From Hyperoodon ampullatus (taxonomy: Eukaryota; Chordata; Mammalia; Artiodactyla; Ziphiidae), in assembly GCA_949752795.1 (NCBI GenBank), contig OX457057.1, positions 6,438,632-6,502,631 of the forward strand: a stretch of DNA of 64,000 bases. Reading direction: 5' to 3'. The notes below the pieces were generated by a model. The model was given only the letters and a program-made list of their open reading frames with translations, did not search any database and was not told where the DNA came from. Positions 12,690-24,987 of this stretch are shown here, piece after piece (within the stretch, counting starts at the first letter, position 1; each line of letters starts with the position of its first letter). Position numbers and translations under genes: made by a program.

Positions 12690-14410
12690 TCTAGGAGGAT
12701 GGCAACATAGTTTACAGATCTTCCTGACTCACCACCATAAAAACAGATCAACTAGAGAGTCAAACCAAACTCCCGCTGACAACAAAACAGAATGCAGGAA
12801 CAAGGTATCTTCACAAATCCCCAAATATAAGCAGATGGGGGGCACAGACCACCAGCAACCGAAAGGCCTGTGCTTGTCAGCATTTGTAGGGGAGAAAACT
12901 GAAGGAATGCTGTACCTCTCACACCGAAGATCAGGAGGACCTCAAAATCGATAATAAGCATGGAGGTGGGCCAATGTGCTAACAGCAGCTTGCGACTGCA
13001 GGGGGTTTGTCCATGGGGATGCAAGTTAGTACAGGGAGACCAGAAAAGGCTAAGCAGTCTAACCACGGTGAACTCTAAAAACTCACCACAGCTCCCTTCC
13101 AGGAGAATGCCCCATAACAAAGGAGAAACTACAGGGAATGGAACACAGACTGAGCAGAACAGCAACAAGAGAGTAAAGGAAAAAGAAGGTTCAAATGAAA
13201 GTGAATGAAGGGAACAGTCAGGAACTCACAAAATGCAAGCACCATATTTTTAACATCCCGTAACAACGGAAGAGGGGGCTCCGTGAAGTTACAAGAAACT
13301 ACTCTGAACCACACACACCTCCTTCTAAAAGTTCAAGAAAATCAAATGTGCATAAAAATAAGCAAAAGTACTGAGGTTAAACCTCATACAATGCTACTAA
13401 TAGGGGGGAAAAAAAGGAATAAGGAGCAGGATAGTATCCCTACAAGGAAAGCACAGCAAAAAAAAAAAAAAAACACCTGCGCGCGCACACATACACAACC
13501 AAAACTGTAATGCACTGTTTCAAAACAAGCTAAAAGATATTATTAAATAAATGATACAAGACATTAGAAAGCAATACATATCAGACACAGGAAAACTCAG
13601 ACGTGAAATGTCAGACAAAAATTATTTTAGAAATGAAGACTAAACCAGAAGAAATACAAGAGTGAATAAACACAGCTAGCAATGCCTTATGAGAAAAAGA
13701 AGGTGAAAAGAAGAAAATTTTAAAGTCAAAAAAGAAATAAAAAACAAAAAGGATTCAGGAGAAAGTGACAAATATTAAAGATAGGCAAGGAACAACTAAC
13801 ATACAGACAGCAGAAGCTCCTGGACAAGAAAACCAAATCTAAGGATAAGAACAAACACTAAAATCTAAGGGTAAGAACAAACACTGTAATTCAAGAATAT
13901 TTTCCTGAAATGAAAAGATCTGAAACTTCACACTTCAAGAGCACGTCATATACTTAAGCACACTAATCCAGAAGATCCAGATTAAGACACATTCTTTCTA
14001 CTAAAATTACTGGACTTTAAAGGAAAAAAAAATTTCTTCAGGCAACTAGGAAAAAACAATATGTGAATTATAAAACAAAGATAATTAGATTTTCAACAGA
14101 CTTTGACAGCAGTGCTTTATGCCTGAAGAAAATGTTGTCGCATATTTAAGGCACTCAAGGAAAGAAAACATGTTATGGTGACCACAGTTAGTAATACTGT
14201 ACTGCACATTTGAAAGCTGCTGAGAGTAGACCTTAGAAGTTCTCATCACAAGGAAAAAAAATTCTGTAACTACGTGTGGTGACAGCTGTTAATAAGACTT
14301 ACTGTAGTAATCACTTCACAATATATTCAAATATCTAATCATTATGCTGTACACCTGACAGTAATATGATGTTGTATGTCAATTATACCTCAATTTTTAA
14401 AAGTAAGAAA
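12690..14410 (+). mobile_element. L1/HAL1-related sense fragments
   Basis: Begins with TTCTAGGAGGATGGCAACATAG, as expected at the start of old L1/HAL1 elements, and is A-rich on the plus strand. At 14165-14400, GTTATGGTGACCACAGTTAGTAATACTG, then GAAGTTCTCATCACAAGG and GATGTTGTATGTCAATTATACCTC are a typical L1M 3' end. The open frames at 12752-13510 are chance frames inside it. Confidence 0.6.
13832..13889. repeat. Tandem duplication of about 28 bp
   Basis: AATCTAAGGATAAGAACAAA is followed directly by a near copy, AATCTAAGGGTAAGAACAAA. Confidence 0.8.
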
Positions 14411-14937
14411 GAAAGAAAACATTAGCCAGCAAATCTGACCTGCAAGTGTAAGGGCACAAACAACTTGTTATAAGCATTCAAGAAGTCAGGGACTATAGTT
14501 CCTCCAGACAACTAAGATGACTAGAGAGACAACTATACAAGCACTAGCAGTAAAGATAAAATATAGAGTTACTTGGAGAACTAAGACTAAATAAGGGTTA
14601 AAGAGAAGAGACTATAGTATGTACTAGTTATGAAATCTGAAAATGTAGACACAGTATCAATACTATCATTTAAAACATGGGGGAAGCATAGGGAGAGCAC
14701 AAACAAAACTTTTTTTAAAATACTCTTCAGTAATCATAATTGGTGAGCATGGCATTAATATTGTTACTCTGAGACAGCTGTTTGGGTAAGGTGAGATAAA
14801 GAAAATAATGACAGGATATTCTAATTTTGTCACTCCTGTGTGCCTGAGAATCAGGAATCTCTGTGTGGAAGATACAGGTGGAATACAGATGAGGTAAAAA
14901 CTCTATAATTCTGAATTTGAATTAGAAATATCAGTAT

Positions 14938-14990
14938 GCAGCAATGAAGACCCAATGCAGCCAAAGTTAAATAAATAAAATAAAAACCTT
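14938..14990 (+). mobile_element. CHR-1 SINE tail fragment
   Basis: GCAGCAATGAAGACCCAATGCAGCC followed by AAATAAATAAAATAAAA matches the 3' end of the CHR-1 elements at 17204 and 29374. The head is missing. Confidence 0.7.
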
Positions 14991-16039
14991 AAAGTCTATG
15001 CATTAAAAAAAAGAAATATCAGTATGATTGATAAAATATCACTATAATAGATAATGCTTCCCAGCTCTGTCCACTGAAGTTTTAGAAATTTTCATGTAAT
15101 TTATAAAAATCCAAAGATCTAGACATAATGACCAACCCAGGAGAAATGAGACCCATCAGCCCAGAATGTGCTCTTGAAATATCATTTCTCACTAAAAGAA
15201 ACCATGGAGTCTAGAAGAAATGGTGATTCCAGGTCTGGTGTGGAAATGCACAAGTTGGGGATGGAGCAACTAGACATACAGATAGCAAGGACATTAGACC
15301 ACTAGGGTCACATCAAAGGACTTAGAAGCCAACTTGGAGAGGCTCCCAGTAGCCAACGATGGAACAATCTGGGCTTCAATAAGGATTAAGAATTGCAATT
15401 ATTTGAAACCCATCAATATTTTTAAGGGTACCCAACGCATTATTTGAAAAGTGGGTAAAGAGAAAGAATCAAGCTTTTATCCTGTCTTTCCTAAATAAAT
15501 GGTATAACTGGATAGGCAAGTCATAGATGACAGGAAGCACTGCCATATGAAATTATTCTAGCTAATAAATGAAAAAGAAATGGTAGAATTAGAATCTCAT
15601 AATTTTGCAACACCCAAGGAATTAATGGATACAGGTAGTAAAATCCAAAAGAGAAAGGAGAAAAAACAAACAAACAACAACAACAACAACAAAAAACCAG
15701 ACACGACATGCCTCTGGTAAAAGTTTACTACACCATTTGTAATCTTGCCCAAATGGGTCAGACTCAAGTCTGAACAAGCCTCTGGATCCAGCTATTAATG
15801 TGCAGGAAATGCAGTAGACAGAGGCACATCTTTACTGCACTAGCAATCAACAACATCTAGATTGTGGGAGATACTTCAGGTCAAATGGCTTGGCTTTTTC
15901 AATAAAGTGTTAAGAAAATAAAGGGATGAATGAAGGGTGGGGGGTGGGGAGGGAGAACTACAGATTATAAGATCATAGGCAAAACTAAACTGTAGTATCC
16001 AGAAACCCACGCTTGGGAGATAAAACTATAAAAGAACAT

Positions 16040-16260
16040 GAAGAAATCACTACTTAAAAGTCAGGGCAGTGGTTAATTTTGTAAGGAAGGAGGGGACTGT
16101 CATTGCAGAGGAACTGGGAGATGGCTGGCAAAGTCCTATTTCTTCACCTGGGAGGTAGTTACACATTACAATTCATTAAACTATACATATGCTTTGTGTG
16201 GTTGTTTGTATTTGTGATTTACAGTAAGGAGATTTTTTTTTTTTTTTTTAAAGAAACCAC
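16040..16260 (+). mobile_element. L1 3' UTR end, sense
   Basis: GTCAGGGCAGTGGTTAATTTTG, CTGGGAGGTAGTTACACATTAC, ATTCATTAAACTATACATATG and ACAGTAAGGAGATTTTTTT match an old L1M 3' terminus. It includes most of inverted-repeat arm A. Confidence 0.65.
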
Positions 16261-16310
16261 TAACAGACCTCACCTGCCTTCTGCCTAAGAAAAGGCATCA
16301 GCTAAAAGCT
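16139..16310 (+). repeat. Inverted duplication, arm A
   Basis: From TTTCTTCACCTGGGAGGTAG to GCATCAGCTAAAAGCT. The reverse complement is found at 17559-17727 with only a T-run length difference, one G/T change and a 1-nt indel. The arm includes the L1 3' end and about 55 bp of the flank beyond it. Confidence 0.93.
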
Positions 16311-16839
16311 CTGGTAACCAAATGAGGAAACTCAGGGAAAAGGGAGCACACCTGAAGGACAAGCCTCATCATGACAAAGTAAATGAACTTCATTTCTCAG
16401 GCAGATTTCAGCTGGAGACCAGATGCTGCAGATGCACTATGGGCAACAGATAAAAGATGTACTTTACCAATGTTCACAAATTTATACATTTCATAATTAT
16501 GCGGTTTCTAGTTAAAATACAAAATAGCAACCAAACCAAAAGAACTAAATTAGAAAATGTATGTAAGGAAATAGAGACAAGATATAAGAAAGCAGCTGGA
16601 ATTGTCACAGGAATCTGCCAAAGGAATGAATAGCTGCTGAGCGCGTTAACAGACAACAGACTGACCAGAATCACATCCCTGGAGTAAGAATACAGGCCAG
16701 GAAACTGAAATTTAAGAACAATTTTGAAATATAAACGAGTAAAACAAAACTCAGCATTAAATTATTTTCTCATACTCATAACAAATGCCACAGCTTCTGA
16801 TGGAACAAATCCCTTTCCCAGTGTTTGGGTCTCATAAAC

Positions 16840-17203
16840 CTTAAAGGATTCCTTACCACCTTCTCTCACACACCCAACAGCTAGTCAATGAGCAGGAAAT
16901 CCTGGCCATCCTGTCACCCGTGTCTTCCTAATAAGTTCTTCTACCTCTAACCCTAATTTTCTTAAAGCGTAATTCTGATCGCGTACTCAACTGGTTAAAA
17001 AAAAAAAAAAAAATCCATGGTTCCCCAACAACTAATTCAGTTTCTCAGTGTGACTTTCAAAGCCAGGCATATCTTTACAGCTCTATCTCTGACCACTCTC
17101 TTCACCAAACCAAGCTAGACCCCAACATTCCACAAAAATATTTTGCCTCTATCTTGTGTCCTAAAAAGCTTTTCTGTTTTCCAGTCAAAATCCTTCCAAC
17201 CCA
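16840..17203 (+). mobile_element. L2-like fragment, left part
   Basis: Contains ATCCATGGTTCCCCAACAACTAA, CAAAGCCAGGCATATCTTTACAG and CTTTTCTGTTTTCCAGTC, typical of the L2 3' region. It resumes at 17731 with CTTCGAAGCTCAGCTCAAAAGC, so the intervening 0.53 kb is an insertion. Confidence 0.55.
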
Positions 17204-17558
17204 GGGCTTCCCTGGTGGTGCAGTGGTTAAGAACCCGCCTGCCAATGCAGGGGACATGGGCTTGAGCCCTGGTGCAGGAAGATCTCACATGCCACGGAGC
17301 AATTAAGCCCACGCGCCACAACCACTGAGCCTATGCTCTAGAGCCCAAGAGCCACAAGTACTGAGCGTGCGTGCCACAACTACTGAAGACCACGCGCCTA
17401 GAGCCCGTGCTCCGCAACAAGAGAAGCCACCGCAATGAGAAACCCGCACACCCCAACGAAGAGTAGCCCCTGCTCGCTGCAACTAGAGATAGCCCGCGTG
17501 TAGCAATGAAGACCCAACGCAGCCAAAAATAAATAAATACATACATAAATTTATTATC
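17204..17558 (+). mobile_element. CHR-1 full-length SINE
   Basis: Head GGGCTTCCCTGGTGGTGCAG, internal promoter-like blocks, long body ending AAGACCCAACGCAGCC, then AAATAAATAAATACATACAT. The normal 3' target duplication is absent: the tail runs straight into inverted-repeat arm B. Confidence 0.93.
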
Positions 17559-17727
17559 AGCTTTAGCTGATGCATTTTCTTAGGCAGAAGGCAGGTGAGG
17601 TCTGTTAGTGGTTTCTTTAAAAAAAAAAAAAAATCTCCTTACTGTAAATCACAAATACAAACAACCACACAAAGCATATGTATAGTTTAATGAATTGTAA
17701 TGTGTAACTACCTCCCAGGTGAAGAAA
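17559..17727 (-). repeat. Inverted duplication, arm B
   Basis: Near-exact reverse complement of 16139-16310. It sits between the CHR-1 tail and the resumed L2 sequence. Confidence 0.93.
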
Positions 17728-17730
17728 GAG

Positions 17731-17985
17731 CAACCCTTCGAAGCTCAGCTCAAAAGCTACCACTCTGGGGTGCCCTTGCCAAGTCCTACCCATGGAACGC
17801 ACTCTCGCACTTCTCCGAGCCCCACGCTCTGCAAGTGTGTGGTGATCCCTCCCTATTCCTCTTGAACCACTTGAGCGCAGAGGCCATACTTTATTCATAT
17901 TTTTACATTCAACAAATATTTATTAAGCTCCTACTATGTGCCAGAAACTGTATGGCCCTGGGTCTATAGCAATAAACAAATAGGC
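17731..17985 (+). mobile_element. L2-like fragment, right part, and dispersed repeat
   Basis: CTTCGAAGCTCAGCTCAAAAGC continues the L2-like 3' sequence. From 17903 AACAAATATTTATTAAGCTCC and ACTATGTGCCAGAAACTG belong to the unassigned dispersed repeat described at 4440. Confidence 0.5.
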
Positions 17986-18784
17986 AAGCATCTCCCTCCC
18001 TCTCCCAACCCCTTGGAGCTGACCATTCTTGAGGCGGAGACTAATTCATATCTTTCTCCTCCTACACAATGGACTTCCTATTACATACACAGTAATCATT
18101 TAATGAATGTTGGCTGAACTGTACAGAAACATTTAAGACAAGAAAGTAACACACTGGGGGAATTTAAAATAAGTCATTAAAAATCCTCATTTCACTTGAG
18201 GAAAAAAAAGACCATCCAACCTCCAAATCTGACATATTCCAGTACTTCTCTTTTTCAGAAACGTCTGCCTCTTTAAAATTTCACCAGAAGTCCTTGTAAG
18301 GTGCCTGAGCTAGAGAAGTCCCCAGACCCACCCTTCCTACGCCCTCGTCTAAGGGCACTTGCCCTTTCCAGTCCCTTTAGGTGGCCATGCTTTGTTTTAC
18401 GTGACTCTGGCCTAGAGCATACAGCTGACTGCATGAGGCGTGACATCTGATCCAAAAAAACGCCCATCCCTGAGCAACCAGCACATGTGGTCCAGGGTAA
18501 AAAGATAATCTGTACCAGGTTCCCTCAGCAACATGAAATGGCAACTAAGCAACATCAGTTAAAGTAGAGCTCAAGATGCACAGATGCCGTAAGGTAGAGA
18601 TGGGCCTTTTATTTCTCTTTTCCAAATAAAACCTCTGTAAATTGAAATCCAAATCATCCTTCAAGTAGAAACAGGGGCCCAGAGCTTCTCTCATGGAGCC
18701 TCCCTTTGACCATCTTCCCTGGTAACCACCTCAGAACGTAGCTTAAGAAACCACAGCCCAGGTAAAAACCAAATCGAGTTGGCT

Positions 18785-18965
18785 AAATTGCAAAATATTT
18801 ATTAACATTTTCATTCGTTCACTCATTCATTCAGTGACTATGTACTGAATGCCTAACTGAGTGCGAGATCCTGGAACAGTCACAGAATAAGACAAATGAG
18901 GTTTTTGCCCTCAAAGAGCTTCTGTTCCACTGGGGAAGGAAACAAGCAAACCACTGAGGAAATTC
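18785..18965. repeat. Ancient dispersed repeat (unassigned)
   Basis: TCATTCATTCAGTGACTATG, then TTTTTGCCCTCAAAGAGCTT and TTCTGTTCCACTGGGGAAG: same type as at 4440. Confidence 0.45.
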
Positions 18966-18995
18966 TAGTGTTCTACTGGGGAAAGGAAAAAAATA

Positions 18996-19479
18996 CAGTC
19001 ATACCTTGTTTCACTGCACTTCTCTTCACTGTACTTCGCAGATAATTGCATTTTGTTTTTACAAATTAAGGCTGTGATAAACCTGCATCAAGCAAGTCTA
19101 TCGGTGTCATTTTTCCAATAGCATGTGCTCACTTCATGTCTTAGTGTCACATTTTGGTAATTCTTGCAATATTTCAGAGCTTTTCATTATTATTATATTT
19201 GTCATGGTGATCTGTGAGCTTTCATATTACTACTGCAAAGGGATTATGACTCCCTGAAGGCTCGAATGATGGTTAGCATTTTTTCACAATAAAGTATTTT
19301 TTAATTAAAGTATGTATTGTTTAGACATAATGCTACTGCACACTTATTAGACTATAGTATATTGTAAACATAACTTTTATATGCACTGGGAAACCAAAAA
19401 ATTGGTGTGATTCTATTGTGATATTTGCTTTATTGCAGTGATCTGGAAACAAACCCACGGTATCACCAAGGTCTGCCTG
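18996..19479 (+). mobile_element. Complete non-autonomous Tigger1-like element
   Basis: The left end CAGTCATACCTTGTTTCACTG and the right end, ...ACCAAGGTCTGCCTG, are imperfect inverted repeats. TA dinucleotides flank both ends (18994-18995 and 19480-19481), the hallmark of Tc1/mariner/pogo insertion. The interior keeps CAAGCAAGTCTATCGGTGTC and GCACTGGGAAACCAAAAAAT of Tigger1 and lacks the transposase. Confidence 0.85.
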
Positions 19480-19484
19480 TAAAC

Positions 19485-20680
19485 CAACAAGGGAATCGAG
19501 GGTGATGATCAGTGTCATAAAAACAATAAAGATATTAAGACTGGGCAACATCTCAGAGAATGACTAAGTAGGAAAGAGGCTGAAGCCATGGATAAGGTAG
19601 TCAGAAAATCGCCTGGAGTAGGCAACCCTGGAGCTAAGACCTGAAAGATGAGGAGCCAGTACCTCAAAGATAGAGAACAAATCCATCAAATCAATAAACA
19701 GCCTACAATCCACAACGAACAGTCCTAGGGACCACAGAGAATATCAGGAATGTTTAGAACACAGTTCGTTCCCTCAAGAAGTTTCATATCCATTCAGGGA
19801 GGTAAATTAACTCACGAAACGAGTTTCATGAAACTGTACAGAATGAAGCAAAAAGCCAGAGGAGCCCTGAAGACAGCGGGAAAGGTGAACTGCTTTGAAG
19901 CCCACAGGTCAGTCACTGTAAGGCCAAGCCAGTCGATTTGGAATTCTGATTCTGCTGCTGCTGCAAAAAGTACATAAGCCATGCCTTTAAGCTTTCCAAA
20001 GTAAAAGCTGAAATTTTCTCATCTTAATTAGTTCACACTTAGAAGGAAATATGAAGAAAATGCTTCCAGGCAGCAGGGTAAACACACTGTTAATTTGCTA
20101 GTCTGGAAAACCTAGTCCTCAAATTGCATTTCCTCCACTTAACTAAGTAACTAAGGTTCCTTGACTTCCGGCGCCTGCAGTCTCCTCAGCCATGCTAATT
20201 CACAGTTGCTGCTTCCCTCCCACTGACCACATGCTCACCCAGAATCCTCCAGCAGTTTCTGTTTCTGGAACAGCTGAAGAACTGCTGAGTAGAAAGAGCT
20301 GCCAGCCAATTAGTCTCCAAACCATCCCGACTCAACTGTATTGTTCTTTCAGTGTCCAGAGCAACTGAAAGTTCTTCAGCTATTTCAGATGTCAGGAACT
20401 GAGCAGAGTTTCCCACATGTTTGTTCACTATAAAGGAGAAGGCCAGGTGGGCCTCTTCCAGCCGAGACTGTGAAGAGAGGGCTGCAAGAGTCCCGTGGTG
20501 CTGCCGTCAGATCCACTACGTCTTGTCCCAACTTCCACAGGGCCGCAAGAAAGTAAAGATCAAGCCACCTGTGCCAGCAGGCAGTTAAGGCAAGTTTTTC
20601 TCTGTGAATAACTTGGTGGTGTGAAGAGGCTTTTCTGGGATAAAACAAGAGGAAAAGGTACACATGCTTCAAACGGAATG
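19485..20680. other. Intronic sequence, no gene recognised
   Basis: Contains a piece of the dispersed repeat at 19685-19805. 20160-20680 is less AT-rich with overlapping open frames on the minus strand (77-95 codons) that match nothing I know. Confidence 0.4.
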
Positions 20681-20682
20681 GT

Positions 20683-20713
<31 letters not shown>
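20683..20713 (+). repeat. Poly(A) run of about 31 nt
   Basis: Uninterrupted A run without a recognisable SINE body to its left, so probably a simple repeat. Confidence 0.8.
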
Positions 20714-20714
<1 letters not shown>

Positions 20715-21693
20715 AGATGGTCTTAAAAGCAAGAAAAGCCTTGACCCTCCCGGCAGCCACTGACCATCTGCGACTAAGGTAAGTTTTCCCACTGACGGTG
20801 AATGGCAAACCACCATCAGCACTATCTTCACTGATTCAAGGAAAAACAAACATGCCAACTAGTACCTTTGGATGAAAAGCCAAGCACAATCATCTATTTT
20901 CAACGCAAAACTGTCTATACAAGTCAATTAATGGACCTTGCCTATCATCATCCCACATCCAAATCTAGCCACTGTGACTAAAAAGTATCCATATGATGAG
21001 AACTACTCTAAACCAACCATTAGTGGTAAGAGTTTGCCCACCTAGAACCCACTTTCTTCTCCCTTCCACCACACCTATCTGTAAAAGCCAACCCCAAATT
21101 CGTCAGTTCGTTAGGACACCTCCTCTTTAACCTCACCGATGGATGGGTTCCATCATTTTGAGCCTTCTCAGCAATGCACACATACCATGGCAAATACACT
21201 GCTTTTTAGCTACTTTAAAGACATTTACTTATGCCCTACACCTCTCACAAACATTTGCAGGTAAGAACTCCGATTTTCTCTTAAAGATGCAGCTACCATT
21301 CTTTTTTAAATCTCTTCCTCATGCTTAGTATTAAATGCTACACAATAAGAGGGTTTAATACACAAGGGCTTAATTCACTGGAAGGAAACACAGACTTTTA
21401 TAATAGGAAAAAATATTGCAATGCCAATGTAAAGTATTACACTCATAGTGAAGACATTTTACCATACTTCCTCTTCTCAATGAAAGAGGACAATGAAATT
21501 AAAACTGGAAAACACAAACAAAATTCAGTTAAATAACAAGTCACTTCATTCTAATAAACTTGTCTTTTAAAACCCTCCCTACAGCTTCCACCCTGTATGC
21601 ATTTGCATTTACGAACACACATACTGGTATACACTATAACATACAAAAGAGGATCATGCCAATTCCAAACCAATAAAAAGGTACCTTTTAAAA
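20714..21693. other. Intronic sequence, nothing recognised
   Basis: AT-rich with no supported exon or repeat. Confidence 0.45.
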
Positions 21694-21705
21694 GTCACCT
21701 TTGTA

Positions 21706-21919
21706 GGGCTTCCCTGGTGGCGCAGTGGTTGAGAGTCTGCCTGCCCACACAGGGGACATGGGTTTGTGCTCCGGTCCGGGAAGATCCCACATGCTGCGGA
21801 GCGGCTGGGCCTGTGAGCCATGGCCGCTGAGCCTGTGCGTCCGGAGCCTGTGCTCCGCAACGGGAGAGGCCACAACAGTGAGAGGCCCGCGTACCGCAAA
21901 AAAAAAAAAAAAAAAAAAA
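21706..21919 (+). mobile_element. Young short CHR SINE
   Basis: Head GGGCTTCCCTGGTGGCGCAG; A box TGGCGCAGTGG; ends ACCGCAAAA with a poly(A) tail. An imperfect duplication, CACCTTTGTA / CATCTTTGTA, flanks it. Antisense to RERE. Confidence 0.94.
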
Positions 21920-22979
21920 TTCATCTTTGTAAAGAGTCCTACTTCTACATCTTACCCTAGGAGAATCAAACAATGATATCTGCAAGAAGATAATTCATGT
22001 TGGTTTAAGATGAGGAACTGTAACTAAACATAACTGAATTCACAAATTTAGTTCTAAGTTATGAAAATATAAGGAAATTTAAAATCTGATGAAAAGTGTT
22101 CTTTTCTACAAATGACAACCATATAATCTCTTACATCATTATACTCTGCTTTTAGCATTCTCAATATGTTTTTCCATCTGAGATATGCAGTAAGTCTCCT
22201 AATGCCAGAAATGGCTGCAGTGCCTTGGGTCATTACTACTCAGGAACTGGGTGCATTTGTGGATCTGATTCTGTGTGAACTGTACTACAGTTTCAGACAC
22301 GTCCAACTGTGGCAGAGATTGCTGGTTGCCTAACTCGACCTCCACTCTCCCCACTTTCCTTAAATAATAGAACCCCTTTATTACTGGAACATAGCCAAAA
22401 CCAACTCCCACCTCCCCTGAAGATCTACATAAACTGAAGTTGTTAGGTAGGGGTACTAGGAAAGCTCTGGAATGGGCCCTCCTCTTTCAGCTGCCTGGCT
22501 AGAGTGGAGAACCAGTTTCCCCCAATCCACTGTAGAGTAATACTTTTATAAAAAACACAAATAAAATGGTGTGGCAATGTCAAATGGTTATAAAAGTTTC
22601 TAAACGGTTACTTTCTGCACTCAATATGTGGTAGCCTAGTAACAGACAGTTCAGTCCATGGACTACGATTCAGATAACACTGGCCTAGAACATGAACCTG
22701 ACCACTGTAGCTGCAATGGCCATCTGTGACCGTGAGGAAACCCTGAGAATGGAAGCCATGCACTAACGACAACGGTGCAGAGAGTGTAGGAAACTAGATA
22801 CCTGACGATCATGGTCACTCTCTCAACTCTGGATGGCACACCTTGGAAAACACCTTGTTTTATATGAGAATACAGACTTTTTACTACTGTGATTTGGGTT
22901 TTTATTATATACAGCCAATCGACATAACAGACACGCCTACATGTGCAGACCACTGCAAAATTTCCAAAGTGCTGTATTA

Positions 22980-23160
22980 CCTCTTTTTATTCTCACATGA
23001 GAATAACCCCACTGTGAAGTAAGCAAGACAAAGTATTATCTCGATTTGACAGACAGATGGAAACTAACATTCTAAAACATGAAATAGCTTGCCTGAAGTA
23101 ACACCTAGGAAGCACTGATAGCAGAACTGAAAACAGACGCCAGCTGCCTGCTCTTTCCAT
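22980..23160 (-). mobile_element. MIR fragment
   Basis: Reverse-strand MIR core: ATTTGACAGACAGATGGAAAC, then TAGCTTGCCTGAAGTAACAC. Diverged. Confidence 0.5.
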
Positions 23161-23779
23161 AAGAGCAATCTACCTCTCAGTGAAGTGAAATTACTTAATC
23201 ATGATCACAAGCAAAATAAAATAAATGAGCAGGGGTGTGTACTTGCAACAAATTACATAAAGTGTGTATGCCGCTGGGTAGTAAGATACAACAAAAACAC
23301 CATGGTCAACTAGTGAAGACAAAAACCAGATTTAACGGCTGTGGTGTACTACTTCATTTGTAACAAAGCATGTGTGAAAAGGAGCTGGAGGGGCACAAAT
23401 CACAATTATATAATAATTTAGCCAGAAATGTAGCAACTGAACTAAGAGCAAATAATACATAGCACATTAGTTTAGGTTATGACAAACCTTCAAACCCTGG
23501 TCTCAAATAAAATTTGAAACCCTAATATTCTATCTGGATATGAACAGAATCTGTCAATAAGTAATAATGTTTCTTAAAAACAGTTTGCATAATTATTGAA
23601 GGACAGTAATAACTATATTGAACTTTAATATAAACCAGACTTCTGAGATCCACTGTCAATCAAATGTGTTTCTGTACTCTTCCTTCCATGGTGAAGAAAG
23701 CCTGGCACAGAGCCATCCACCTCACTTCCCAGGATGCCTTGTGAGCAAAAGCATATTAAAAAGCATATTTAAAAGCTGA

Positions 23780-24081
23780 AGGGCTTCCCTAGTGACACAG
23801 TGGTTAAGAATCCACCTGCCAACGCAGGGGACACGGGTTTGGGCCCTGGTCCGGGAGGATCCCATGTGCCGCGGAGCAGCTGGGCCAGTGAGCCACAACT
23901 ACTGAGCCTGCACTCTAGAGCCCGTGAGCCACAATTGCTGAGGCCCACGCGCCTAGAGCCCATGCTCCGCAACCGGAGAGGCCACCACAGTGAGAAGCCC
24001 GTGCACCGCAACGAAGACCCAACGCAGCCAAAAATGATTAATTTAATTAAAATTTTTTTAAATTCTAAATAAAAAATAAAT
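23780..24081 (+). mobile_element. CHR SINE, older subfamily
   Basis: AGGGCTTCCCTAGTGACACAG head and CAACGAAGACCCAACGCAGCC end, with an AT-rich tail. Target duplication AAAAGCTGA at 23771-23779 and 24082-24090. Confidence 0.92.
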
Positions 24082-24442
24082 AAAAGCTGATGGTTAGGAT
24101 CAGACATGCCATCTGTGACTGTGGACTAATTTTTATCTGGGTAAGTTTTCTTTGCCTACGTGGCTATCAAACGTTTTATTTCATCAGCAACAAACACTAA
24201 AGTTTTTGCCCATATCAATATTTATCTGTTAAATACTAAATCAAACAGAAGCCATACTTTTCAGTAAACAGAGATAAAAAGGTTCTTCTGCTGTCTTAAA
24301 TATTTTGTTGCAGTATTTCTTAATTTAAAAAACAAACAAAAGAAGACTCACAAGAAAAATCAGGACATGAATTTCAATGTATTTACCCTTTCAAAATTTC
24401 TCTACAGATATAAGCTAATTACCAAAGAAAAACACAAGCCGA

Positions 24443-24650
24443 GGGCTTCCCTGGTGGCGCAGTGGTTGGGAGTCCGCCTGCCGGTGCAGGGGACATGGGT
24501 TCGTGCCCCCGTCCGGGAGGATCCCGCATGCCGCGGAGCGGCTGGGCCCGTGAGCCGTGGCCGCTGGGCCTGCGCATCCGGAGCCTGTGCCCCGCAGCGG
24601 GAGAGGCCACAACAGTGAGAGGCCCGTGTACCGCAAAAAAAAAAAAAAAA
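24443..24650 (+). mobile_element. Young short CHR SINE
   Basis: Intact head, B-box-like GGTTCGTGCCC and poly(A). The 10-bp duplication ACAAGCCGAG precedes the head and repeats at 24651-24660. Very GC-rich and CpG-rich. Confidence 0.95.
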
Positions 24651-24987
24651 ACAAGCCGAGAAAAACATTTAATTGCTCTTGGTATGTAAACATATTATAA
24701 AAATCCTCCAGAATCATTAGTGAGAATGAGTTTCTTTCAAGGAATACCTATCTATCAGTGCACTATACAAAAACTATTAAGGTCAGGATGGGGGCGGGGG
24801 AGGGAGTTATGGAGAGAGATTAATAAAATATTCACCCCCTCAAAATAACACAGGAAAGAAAACAGGAACTGCCCACTAACTCTGCAAACCACACGCCCCT
24901 CACAGAATCGTGAAGCCACAGTGAAGTAGGAGAGAAAGCTGTGGAGTGACTCCTTCAGGGGAATAATCCTCAAGAGTCTATACTAGC

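Noticed and set aside
12752..13510. 138- and 101-codon ORFs on opposite strands
   Set aside because: They lie in L1-derived A-rich DNA and do not match L1 ORF1 in a coherent frame.
20385..20808. Set of overlapping minus-strand ORFs
   Set aside because: One runs through a poly(A/T) tract and none shows a conserved motif; treated as chance frames.
21654..21985. Overlapping ORFs across the SINEs (GLSLLWPLPLR, ASHCCGLSRCGAQ, PADAGD types)
   Set aside because: The same peptides recur at every young CHR SINE, so they are translations of the SINE and not genes.
24443..24650. tRNA gene prediction at SINE heads
   Set aside because: A- and B-box-like motifs are present, but the sequence lacks a proper cloverleaf and CCA-proximal stem and is followed by the SINE body and poly(A).
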